DNA of 64,000 nucleotides from positions 124,125,388 through 124,189,387 of the forward strand of contig NC_134644.1 in the NCBI RefSeq assembly GCF_030463565.1, in the 5' to 3' direction. Positions 52,273 to 64,000 of this stretch are shown here, piece after piece (position 1 is the first letter of the stretch; every line of letters starts with the position of its first letter). The notes below the pieces were generated by a model. It was not told the DNA's origin and did not search any database. It worked only from the letters and a program-made list of their open reading frames with translations. The stretch comes from Pelecanus crispus (Eukaryota > Chordata > Aves > Pelecaniformes > Pelecanidae). The position numbers and the translations under genes are program-made.

Positions 52273-55200
52273 TCACAGGAGGCGAAATGGCCCCGGGTGC
52301 CCAGTTGTGAAGCAGAAGGCAGAACCTGCTGCTGAGCACCAGCTTTGTGATGAGTTTTAACAGGAGGCAGAAGACACCTGAGGTCAAGATTGGGCTCTGG
52401 GATTTTACCACTGATATTGCAGCAATACAGTCAATAGAAAAGCAGCAAGAGGACGTGAAATTTGCTTGCAGCTGCCCCTATCAGATCCTTGCGCCAAGCC
52501 CTGCTGCGCCCGTAAGCCCCGCTCCATCTCTGCATCCAGCAGCCCGCCCAGCGCTCCAGCGGCAGTGGGCAGCAGCAGCACAAGCACACAAGTCATCTTT
52601 GCCACCTCTAATTGCCACCAGCCAGTACCTTCCTGCTTTGATGTTAAAAGGCCTCTGGCAGGGAAATGCCCCGGGCATTTACATTAATGTAAGGAAGGAA
52701 GGAGTCTGCCACATCTACGCCAGTGAGAAGTGTTGACTAAGACTTGAGCCTCATAACAGACTGTCAAAAGGAAGGGGTATTTCTCCACTACGCTTCAAGG
52801 GCTGGTTGATCTTCGTGGAAAATCCTCTGCTAAACAATACTGAGGGGTACAGAAACAGCCGCTGTATGATTGCAGACAGCAGCTCAGACTTCTTTGCAGG
52901 ATCAAAGTCAGACAAGGCATGTTTGCTCCTTAGAGTCTGTGAACACAGGCAAAATTAAGTTCCACATCTAATTTTGGGAGCACATTGCTGGCTATTAATT
53001 ATCATCGCCGGACACTTAGACGAGACAAAGAAGGGGTTTCACCTCAGTCTCTGAAGCAGGGAAAGCTGACAGGAACGCATTCCTGCCGGCTGAACCATGT
53101 GGAGTCACTTCTTACCATGGGGACCAGCTCTCCCCTGCACTACCCACCCTCCCAGCCCACCCCGCCATAAGTTTTGTTACTACGGGAATAATATTAGGAC
53201 AGCGATGAGGAAAATAAACTCTCTCTGCTACAACAGATGTGCCCTCATTTCAGATGTACATCTAGTCAGCAACGTGCTACAACAAATTTGACCTTTAATT
53301 GGGACTAGATTTCACTGACCCTGGTTTTTTTTTCGGGACCTCACCCCATTTATTTTGTTCTGTCTGCAGCCTCTGCAATTTCCAGCTGACAAAGCTTTCA
53401 TCACCGCTCACCTTTCTCAGCAGAAGCATGCTGCAAGGAAAAATATTCAGGCATGCAAGGCCAAGGGACAGAGTCCTTCCTGTGGTCCTTCATAGCAACA
53501 GAAAGGGCCCTTGGAATAAATGCTCCTGGAAGGAAACGCTCCTGGAGGAGCCACAGCCAAGCTGTCCTGTTCGGGAACAGCCCGACATGCCCCAGCAGAG
53601 CTTCTGCAGGCTCAGGGACAGGTTTGGAGAACAACATGAATAATTTTCTTCTTTGAATAAGAACTGCACTACCAGCTTTAAGCTTTCTGCATGGTACAGA
53701 AGCCTGTTACATGTTCTTCATCACTCCCAGGGCCCTTCATGTTTGTCGTGTTTTCAGGACTTTATTAATGAAAAGAAGGAAGGACTCACACCTCTGATTT
53801 CACTATTTAGCATTTTAATAGGAAATAAAGTGACCCACATGGAAGCTAAATGCAATTGAAAGTTGTGGCCATACCAGCTGTTTCTATTTTCAAACCAATG
53901 CTTTGTGCCTTGTAATGATACCAGACAAGCAGTGACTTCCAATAGCATCCTTTTCACCCTTCCTTTTGTTGATCCTACCAAAGAGAGAAGCATGAAACAT
54001 ACCTGATTAGGGCTTTTATTTCTACTTCCCAAACGGGGAATTAAAACGCTCACCTGGAACCAGACCTCTGCAGTCCAGAGAGCAGCATCCATTCAGTTTC
54101 AGAGCGCTATACCATTAATCCAGAGCAGAAGCAGGAAAGCGCAATTGTAGCTCTGCTGATGAGTTTATCGGGGTTAGCTACTAAGGAAGAAAAGGCTGGT
54201 ATGAAAAGCATGGCCCAAGGCCCAGCTTTATGAGACAACAATATTAGAAGCTGGGAAAATGAGAATGCCTGATAAAAAAGCGGAGCCTCCAAATACGCTT
54301 TAGCTACAGAAAAGCAGCAGTTTTTCTCCTCTCCCTTTCCCGCAAGTTAGGTCTTCCACAGGGGAAATACAAGGAGGGAGGCATCTTTCCTGCCACCATT
54401 CCCCCAGCTTATATCTTCCTAGGATAACATTTACCACCACTTCCCTGCTCATGTATCTCCTTTGCACCAAAAAGACGGACACTCTCATGGGGTTTTCCTC
54501 TGCGGCAGCATGACGGAGGCAACGTGACTCCCTACGGCATTACTGCAGTGGGGCTGGAAACTGCCATGAGCAGGGGTATGGCACAACACCTTCGCCAGGT
54601 TTTGGAAGGCCAGAGGGAAGATTAACATTCAGGGGTACTTATTCACAGGAGAAGCTAGTAAAGTAAAATTAAACCTTAATATTCTGCAAAGGATGAGCGC
54701 ATTTTTTTTGAGAACATTAGCAAGGCATGAGAAAAACCTATTTAGAAGTCAGACACTGGCATATCAGGAGCCAATCATCAATGATGGGCAGCAAAATGTT
54801 TGGAAAAACTAGAAGAGGAAAATAAATACTGTCTACATGTTTGAAACACATACATGCTAACTGTCTGCTTTTCATATGCTTGATGGTGACTTCAGTCATC
54901 CACAGCTGTATGCACAACACTTGGAGAACAAGCAAATCATCTTACTGTTTCAAAGAGAACATGAGCAGTTTCATGTGACAAACTCCAAGTATAAAATTTA
55001 AAAAATACATTTTTCTAAAACTCTGAAATTATACTGCTAGTAAACTAGAATTTAATAGCAAAAGCAAATAAACAATAGCTTTTGAGGCTGGAGAAATTAC
55101 CATCATGGTGTCATCTAATCTCTCCCCAGAAGTCAAGAATTATGACTAAACCCTTCCAACACAGATATAGCCTGAAATTCTATGTCAGAAGTATGTCCAA

Positions 55201-58200
55201 TTGCATTTGGCAACCCTTAGTCAAGAAAGAGGCTGACTATAACTGTATGAATATTTGAAGTGCTTCATTATTCATGTAGGAAGGCTAGGTAAAAAGTGTT
55301 TTGTAGTCCCAAGACACTGGAGGGTGTGCGTTATTGGGTAATAACCAATTAGGAATGTTGACAGCATTCTGCCTTTAGGATCACCCTGGCCAACAAAGCA
55401 CCTGGGTTGTTGTGCAAAGGCACACACCCACTGCCTACTGCTCAGTTTATTTAAGCAAACTTTTCACCAGAGGTAATGGAGGACACCCCAAAGGATGTGT
55501 GTTTGACAACTCAGTTGCATTCAAAAATACTGCTTCTTCGTTCTTCCCTTTGCCCTCCAAAAAATTCATTTTTTCAATAGCACGTCTAAATTATTGATAA
55601 TACTGGTTACTAGAAACAAATCAGATTTCTTCTCTGTTTTAATTGCATATAATCTACCAAAGAGCAACATCCTTATTATTTGCAGTAAGGAAACACTGAC
55701 AGCAAAAGATCAGCTCCTAACCACATTATCTGGTAAAAAACACCACTATGCCATTACTGCAAACTCAGAACAACAGAAATCAAAGAGCTTCCTTTCATGC
55801 TAGTCTAAGAAAAACATACAAATCATTAGTACAGGCATGCAAAAGATTTTAAAAATTTCAGTGTTTAAAAATAACAGTTCTGACACTTGCTCACAAGAAC
55901 CAGAAATTCAACACCAATTCAGCTCATGATAGAGCAGACCAACCCTTTCACTACTTCCCAAAACAAGGTTAGAATGCATTGATGGTACAAACACTGATTT
56001 TTCTTTCCTCCTTTATTTTCTTCATCATTCTAATGCAAAAAGAAACCTGAAAGTGTGTATTCTGATCAAAAGCAAAGCAATTTTGTATGAGATGCCCAAC
56101 AGGGCTTTCATACCTACAAAAGAAACATTCAAAACTTTTCCTGAATGATTTGCTTGTTTCAAACATGTAAAATATGAATTCAATTTGTTATAAGGAGGAA
56201 CATATCAGTTTTTCTGCAGCTCTCATTTTCTGGCTTGTATCATATTTAGCCTGTCCTGTGGCACTGAGAGTACTGCAGCATTTCCTCTGAATTCCCCCAA
56301 TTGCCACCTCACTCTCTCCCCCATGTATCACAGACGATGATGTTTTGATGAAGCATCACGCACTGGCCCTCAAGATAATGGATTCAACGGGATACACTTA
56401 AAAGATCATTTTTCTTTTTTGTATTGACTGCTTGTGCTGCTCTAAGACAGGAAGGGCTTTCATTTTTTATGTAAGCTCTAAGACCCCGAGGGCCCTCTAA
56501 ACTGTTTAAGAGGGATCAATTTTCAGATGGGTAGAAGGGGCCCGGCAGACCTTCATGGTTTGGAACGCCTTCTTCCCCTCAGATCGCCGACAAGTTTGGG
56601 CGAACCTAAAACCAGCTCCCAGCAGAGCCACTCTCTGGCAGGGCAGTGCTTCCTACTGTTTAGGATTTGTGGTTAGCATTCGCACAGAACTATAATTTAT
56701 AGCATGCATACAGGGAACAAAATAAGAAAAAAAAGTTTCGCAGAAGCAAAATAACTACTGCTGATGGAGATAAACAGCAATAGAGCTGCTAAGCAAAGCA
56801 GTCCTTGGCACTGGTGTAGCGGCAGGAAACCATTACCCCATGACAAGGGTTTAATACACTGACATTGTTGCAATTACATCCAGGCAACCTAACAAAACAA
56901 ATTCATTGTATGGCAGAAAATATTTCCAATTCAACATTGCAACATTTATTTTTTAATTACAGCACAAAGACGACTTTTGGGGTGTGGAAGGACGTAATCC
57001 ATCATTTGCTCTGAAGTGACACACTTACGGCAAATGCTGTGTATTATAACTTTCTATGCCACAGTAAGTAACTACAAGCAATTTCTCAGGCAAGGAATGC
57101 AAAGGGTTTGGGTGTGGTCCTGGGAGATGCTGCTTATCCCTCCATCTCCCTCCGTGTCAGCGGGAGCCGAAGGCAAGCCACATGTTGCTGCACTGGGACT
57201 TCAATCACTTCTCTTTCACGCATGTGTCACACAGTTTGTGACAGCTCTCTACCTGCAACATGCCTTACATGAAAAGAGTTTTTGCCGTTCAAATATGCCT
57301 GTGCGAGAACACAAATACAATTTTTAATTAAAAGGAATGGTATTTTAATAGGTCACTTAAAGAACAATTATGTCTACCATTTGACTGACAGGCATGTCAC
57401 TTTTTAACATGAAAACCCCACTGGGGTTTAAGAAGTAGAATTAATCTTTATCTTTATAAATTGATGAACTACTGAAGTATACCCCATCACGTTTAGTACT
57501 GCTATGCTCAACCACCTCATCTTATGCACAAAACCCCCGTAATCTTTCTGTTACTTTCACCTTTTTAATCCTCCACAAACAGAAAGTTAATTCATGGAAA
57601 CTGAATTGCCAGTGTTGCTCTCCTTCACAGAGTGCCTGTTCTGCAAAATGCAGCGGTGTGTAGAAATATAAAAGATATGTCTTCAGTAATTAGCTTGGGT
57701 ACCAGACACAGCCCAGCTGAGTTAGCTGGAAGCAGGATAAACGAGTCCAGGTGGAGTGCTGCATTTGAGCTTTGAGCATCTGAGCTAGCCCAAGTGCCTA
57801 CACATACGGCGCTGCACAGTGGAAGGACTGGGTGGGAAGGTGACCGTGAGACCACTGATTTCCTAAAGATGTGCCCCTACAAAGCATACCACAAGTAGCT
57901 ACAAGCTCAGCTTAAATGCTTTCAAACTGTTGCAGGAGCCCCTCGGTTCTCTGATGAAGGCAAGAAGTGCCTTGAAAAAGCCTAGAAAATTGTCCAAATG
58001 TAAGGACAACTGTGCTGGAAGAGTCCTACAGATCCAAACTAACGTACACATCACAGTTGGAAATAGTTTATTTTTATTACTGATTCAAAGACTCAATGAA
58101 AGAGATCACTATCAATGAGTCTCAGAGCATCCTTCCAACTGATGTCACTAAATATGAAAGCATCATCTGTGATGGTATGTAAAATATGCTATAAAATATG

Positions 58201-61200
58201 CTGGGCTAACTACTCAAAGAAAGCTCACCATTAACAGGAGCTAGAAAACCAAGGGTGTGTGGGGAGAAAGGGACAAGCAAGCAAACAATGTGCCTTGACC
58301 TGGTCAGGTAAAGATCACTTGTGACCTTTGTGAGCTCCGACTCCTTCCAACAGAGATAGAAATTAAGACAAATCAATGAGGGAATTCAGATGATAGAAGT
58401 AGGGTCAATGCTCAGAGCAAATTAGGGACAGAAAAAAAGATATTGAAGGGCAGGAGTCAGAGACAGCAACATCCCTAGAGCTGTAGACTGAGGGGAAAGA
58501 ATGACTGAGAACAAATGACAAAGGAGAAATAAAGCTTGCCAGGTGACAGTTGTCTAGTTATGACATGACCACATTTGAATAAACAGCAAACCAGTTAAGT
58601 TAGTGGACATGTCCACATAACAGCAACTGGTGATGTTCCTCTGGCCAACGCAGCATTTATGCATTATTTGCATTAAAACGAGTGCAGATAACCATTGGGT
58701 CCTAACCAGTTTTCACCATTTCCAGTGCAACCTTTGCAAATACATCCCCAAATGGCAGACAGACTTGTATCCATGAAACCCAGCCAGAAGGTTGATCATT
58801 ACCAGAAAGAAGTAAGCCAGAAATTGGAATCTATATCCTAAAGCTCCAAACACACCCAAGAGGTGGCCGGGTGTTGACGGTAAAACTGGAAGCCAAATGT
58901 TTACTTCTGCAATTACGTACGTACTAGATGCCAATTTGCTTAGCAACTACATTGCAATTTATGAAAGACCAATGAAGTACAAACAGTTCATGTGGGAGCA
59001 GGATGAGAACCTAGTGCTAACATACAGAGGTTCCCGAGTGTGAGGGCTGAGTACAGCAAAAGGCAAAACAAACAACTGAACCTCAAGACTATGGTTCAAA
59101 CCTGGACCCTATCAGAAATGACCAGTAGGCAGAATACTTCAGTGCCACCTCAGTTTCTAATGGGCTTTTCCTTCTCAGGCCAGCAAGACCCATAGACTCA
59201 GCACTCTTTTTTTTCCTTCCTATTTTCTTGGTCAGTTAGAACAAGAATTACTGCTTGAGTGCCTTCAGCTGGTTTATGAAGCCATGCTACTGGGTAGAAA
59301 AGTGCAAACGCTACAACAACAAACTGCTTCTCACTGACAAATTTTCATCCATGGAGCTGACATCAAGCACCCTTTGCAATGAAAGGATTTCTCAGTGCAC
59401 AGACCCTTCAACTAGTCATTGACAACCTCTCCTCTCCCTGACTTACAGGTTGATCCAACCCATACAACCTCACAAAAGCCTACTGGGAAAGGGATCTATG
59501 AGCCATGCTGACAATATGGATATAGATTTTCTTCTTTCCCCTCAATAAAAATGTTTGTTACTTCAGAGGACTACCAGCCTCAGAAATAAGGAGCGGAAGC
59601 CTTTAGCTTTGTAGCACTCCTGAATGTAGAAATTTATGCCCCTGAATATTTCCACCCACACTGTCATACAAAGCCTGCACATTACTTTCTCTGGGTCTGT
59701 GTATGTGCAAAGAGTACTCTACAATCCACTATCTTGATTTTGCTATCATTTTACACATTTGAGTGCAAAAGCATTGAACAAGTAGAAAATGCTGCTTTTT
59801 GTCCTCCAGATAACTAATATACAGAACCACTTTTACTGACACTTAGAACAGGAAGACATCAACTCCATGGCCCCTTTCAGTGATGACTCACCACCAGTTA
59901 CTGCTGACCACATGATGTGAAAACCTGCTAATCTGATCATGCTATTTCTTTCACCTAGTCACCAGCCACAAGCAACAGCAACGACTTGCTGACCTTGCAA
60001 GTTAGATGTACTACAGGACTAAGATTCAGAAAATATTCACTTCTACCAAGGTGACAGTGATGACTGACCTGTGGTGATCATTAATTGAGGCAAAATGAGG
60101 TCAATATACACCCTGAGTTCAATATACACACCTAGAGATACAACTACTCTTGGTTCAGCCAGGACCAAAAAATACCCCTCTGAGCTCTTTATTGACAGAT
60201 GTGTGTTACAAAAGATTTCTCTTTACAGTATCAGTTGTGTAAATTCTCTGAATTTCTTGAAATAGGCATGAAGTACATTGTCATTCACAGTTCTGATTTC
60301 CCCCCAAGTTTGTGTATGTGGTCACACCAACCAGAACAACCATACTGCCTAACTGTACTGAGAGTCTGGTCCTCGTGAATCAACATTTCATCTTTTACTA
60401 ATACATGCTGCTGATTACAGCAACATCATCACTGTTTCTATCTCAGTTACTGGCATCTATAAATATTTACGCTTAGAGACAGTAATCTTTTACACTTTCA
60501 GTCATCATCCCAAAGCATTTTACAAATTGCTTTTTTGTTAACCTTGGTAGGAAGCAACCAAGGCTCAAAGTTAAATCAGTTACCTTGGGTCACAGAATGG
60601 GTCAGTATATATCCCTGTCCTAAGCCCTCCCTTCCCCTTGCCACAAGACCATGCAGCAATCAAATGATGAAATATAAAAGGTGAATAACTAGATGAGCAA
60701 GCCAGGATAGGTAACAAAGACTAAACTGAGCCTCTGCCAACTTCTTCTGCCTATTCCCCCCTGCCAGGAATGTTACAAAATATTAAAAAACTGTCACCTG
60801 GACCACTCACACTAACACAGCTAGCTAAGCTAGTGTATAGCAGTATTGGAAACTCTCAGGGAAGCTTGCCCTCTACAACTTGCAACACAATGTTTGTTCT
60901 CAAAAAGTGCAAGCCTGCTGTAGTGTGTAGCTACTGCAGTGTCATAGTTATTTAAAAACAACCACCTCAACAGGCTTCGACATTGCTACTCTAGAAAGAT
61001 CACCAAATACCTCCACAGAAAGAGATGTGCCTTTCGGGAAGATGAATTCAAGTAAGGAGATTGGAAATAAAGATGGAATAACACCCATTCTGTTAGTGTT
61101 TGCTTAAAAAAAAAAAAAATCCCCCAAATGCTCATTAATTAGAAAGCTGCATTTATTTCTTTAAACAATTAGCACCACATGGCAGCAGTTTGAGAGGTAC

Positions 61201-61974
61201 TACCCAACGTGAGTAGGAAATGTGTGACGGGGCTGCTCTTGTGGAGACATTACAGAGGGAGTCCTACACAAAGTGCAGAACACCCCACCACAACAGACCT
61301 CCTACCAAACCAGAAGACTCTAGCATGGTGGTGTAACCTGCAGAAGTTTGAACTAAGGGTCATGTTGATGTCTTATTTTGGAACTGGGCACAGTCTACAG
61401 GCAACAGAAACTGCCAAAGCTCTGAAACAGGTAATCAGTGCTAACCTGCCTAATTCATAGCATGTCCTTGGAGGTCCACCAAGGCTTGCTCACAAACTGT
61501 CAAAAAAGGCCAAGGACAGGCTGGGCACTAAGTAATTCTGTGCTACTTGATGCAAAAGAAACCCTTAGCAACCAAAAAAATGCCAGTGTTCTAAGTGGAT
61601 CCAAGTGTGTGAAATTTAATTTCCCTGAGGGCTGAGTGTGAAGATTGGGTAAGAAAACTGGGACACGAATGGATTGGTTCATATGAAAACCTGAAACAGC
61701 CCTGGGCAGAAATTTGGAAGTATTGTGAAATTGTGAATCCATCTTCATATGCAGAGAGTAACTCAAGATGGGAGATGTAGCAGTGCAAACAGATACCCCA
61801 AAAGGTTCTACAAAGAAACATATACAAGGTTTTTAATGAAATCTTCCCATTCTGTGGTGGGAATACAGGATGTGGCAATCCAATGCCATGGTGTTACGCA
61901 AATATTTGCGCCAGATGACTTGGACAGAACAAATTAAAAGTTCAGGTGTTTTGAACCTATGAGATAGACAACAG

Positions 61975-62004
61975 TGCTGATATTGCTGATATCGGAGATA
62001 TCAG
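61975..62004. repeat. Tandem TGCTGATAT units merging into a GATATC inverted repeat
   Basis: TGCTGATAT is repeated twice in a row (61975-61992). The second copy forms the left arm of a perfect 8-base inverted repeat, CTGATATC / GATATCAG, around GGA (61986-62004). This gives three GATAT units in 30 bases, able to act as clustered GATA-type sites or a small hairpin. Confidence 0.8.
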
Positions 62005-64000
62005 ACAACTGATGCTCATATGATCAAAGTTAAGCATCTTTCCACTTAGTTCTGACAGTCAGTTGAGGTTGTCTTAGCCTGGTGCACAATAACTTTTGGT
62101 AGATACCATACAGACAGCATTAAGGCTGAAAGAGGTAGGAATGCCAGCTCCAAGCAAAGAGTTTGACCCTACTGCAAGATGATAATGAACTGGAAGAAGG
62201 AGAGTAGGCTGCTTGCATTCAAGTATCAGAACTAACAGGCCTGTACTTCCTCTACTTATAATCATAAATCCTAAAACCTCAACCCATTTTCCACAGACTC
62301 TGGTGACCACAGGGAACAACGGGACAGCATGGATGTGTCTCAGCTCTCAGGGGAGAAAGGCTCCTTCAGCAGACCCTCATCTTGTATCCATCTTCCCTGG
62401 AATAAAAAAATTGAGGCTTTTTCTGGGTAGTGAAAAGTGGACTTTTTTTACTTTTTTAAAAAAATCTTAAAAAAAATTTAGTGCACCCAAATCTTTAATA
62501 GATAACTTTGTGTTGCCAGATATCATCCTGCAGATCCAGTAAATTAAAGTAAACCAAAAGTTGTTGAGAAGAAGAGGGCATGATCTAGTTCAAAACAGAA
62601 CAAATTCCCAAACCACAAAACTCCTCGCAGAATAGAAACAATTTGGTCAATTCACGTGGACATATGAATAACTATCAGTCAACAACTGAGAAACAAGAGG
62701 AACTATCTGTTTATGGGTGAATGCATCAAGGTCTACAGTCTTGGTGGAGAGAGCTGCACGAAAGGACACCTGCCCCCTCCTCAGGCATTTAAAGAAAATT
62801 ACCATTTCTTTCAGCAGACTGACCTTACATTAGGTCTTCTTGGTAAATACACTGATTCAAATTGCCTTTTCTTGAAGCCTAAGTCTGGCAAATTGTATTA
62901 TTTAGCTGCATGAGATCATATATGAGGCATGGTCTCACTGGTGGCTTGGGAGCACCTGAAGCCTGTTGACAAGATAAAATAATCATATGGTAACTTCCTT
63001 GTGAAAACAGTAGGTTCTCCTTGGTCTCGAATATCACTGGGCTCCTATATAAATGAATTTTGGGTTGGTATTTTTAGCATTATTTCAGCTTCAGAATCTA
63101 AAATTCTAGGATTACTCAATTCAAACCATCTATTAGATAAGCTACTTGTCTGTTGGATTGCTTCATTGTGTCAGCCTTTGGCCAAAACACAGATAGGCTC
63201 CGATTCCCTGGGTTCTTCAATCACAGGAGCATTTGAGAGAAGCCCTCAGTGGTCTTCCCATAGCAAAGGGCAGGGACTCAGCATCAATAGCAAGATGTTT
63301 TTGTAGTCTCACCTGGGTTTCTTTGGAGGAATGAATGGATACTTGTCAGTAGGCATTTTACATATCAAGTCACAAACCAGTTTGGGGAACCTAACAAAAG
63401 AATGATGGAAAATGATCCCTGCGAGCTACAAGTCTTTCCCTGGTATCATTTAAGGAACCCTTTTTTAAAGTACTCTCCAATTCCTACTCTACTGTCCAAG
63501 AAGGAGAAAACAGAGAGGCATGAGATGAGATGCTACTGAACCCAGAAGGAGAAGGAAGAGTAAGCTTGCTCCAAAGCAGACACTGCTCTATCAGGATAGG
63601 TCTCCTTCACACCAGCAGGTCACAGTGACTCCAAAGCTGCTGGTTTGGATATCACCCCTTCAATCTTGCAAAGAAAAATGACTCTGGTACCTGGCCCACA
63701 GATGAAAGATTCATTCTGGCCCTTAGACTACATGTAATATGAGTCAGAAGCCTAATGACTTTCATGTCTGAACCTGTTAGATGCTGGAGCCTGCAACCTA
63801 TGCCTTGACTCATCCCTGGAGCAGTGCTCTTCCAGGCAAGATAATCAAGACCTTATTTTTCATAGACAATACTTCATATGACAGTAAGCCTCAGGAGGCT
63901 TCAGCTCACCCAAAGATATGTATGAGACCCTGCCTTAGTTTTGATCTCATTCACACACGTGATATTAGTAGAAAAAGAAAACATACAAGCAATGTTGACC

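Noticed and set aside
53997..54080. Strong minus-strand donor CAG|GTGAGC near 54047
   Set aside because: The nearest acceptor would leave an exon of only about 14 bases, and no conserved-looking sequence surrounds it.
59090..59105. tRNA-type B box (GGTTCAAACC)
   Set aside because: No A box at the right distance, no acceptor stem and no terminator. A chance match.

Overview
The window looks like avian nuclear DNA. It has sparse genes, large introns and three fragments of CR1 LINEs whose 3' ends carry the typical bird CR1 tail. CR1 also occurs in turtles and crocodilians, so the assignment to birds rests on the overall look of the sequence. No bacterial, plasmid or organelle genes are visible.

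One protein-coding gene can be supported. It is the 3' part of KCTD1 on the minus strand, with three coding exons at 38311-38455, 35659-35964 and 31619-31777. Together they encode residues 56-257 of the usual 257-residue short form: the second part of the BTB/T1 domain, the whole C-terminal domain and the end with its IKQE SUMO-type motif. Splice sites, phases and exon lengths all agree. The first about 55 codons are not in the window, so 38456-64000 is read as part of one long KCTD1 intron.

Layout: 1-1465 could be the 3' UTR of a plus-strand neighbour. TAF4B is expected there from mammalian gene order, but no coding exon is visible. 1466-28830 is intergenic. It holds an orphan CpG island (6590-7260), a G-rich cluster ending in an uninterrupted run of 36 G (20028-20063), one CR1 fragment, several AT-rich stretches that resemble conserved non-coding elements, and a short inverted repeat. 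28834-31618 is the KCTD1 downstream and 3' UTR region. It has several poly(A) signals, an A20 tract just after the stop codon, and a segment at 28834-29016 that resembles an unannotated terminal exon. 31619-38455 holds the exons. 38456-64000 is intron with a CR1 copy, regulatory-looking segments and a possible 41-nt cassette exon.

The observations most worth following up are: the inverted CR1 pair that flanks exactly the two internal KCTD1 exons, a possible circular RNA set-up; the terminal-exon-like segment at 28834-29016, which would join KCTD1 in frame; the orphan CpG island; and the 36-G run in its quadruplex-prone neighbourhood. No wholly new system was recognised. Most long open frames lie in GC-rich, low-constraint DNA and were not accepted as genes.
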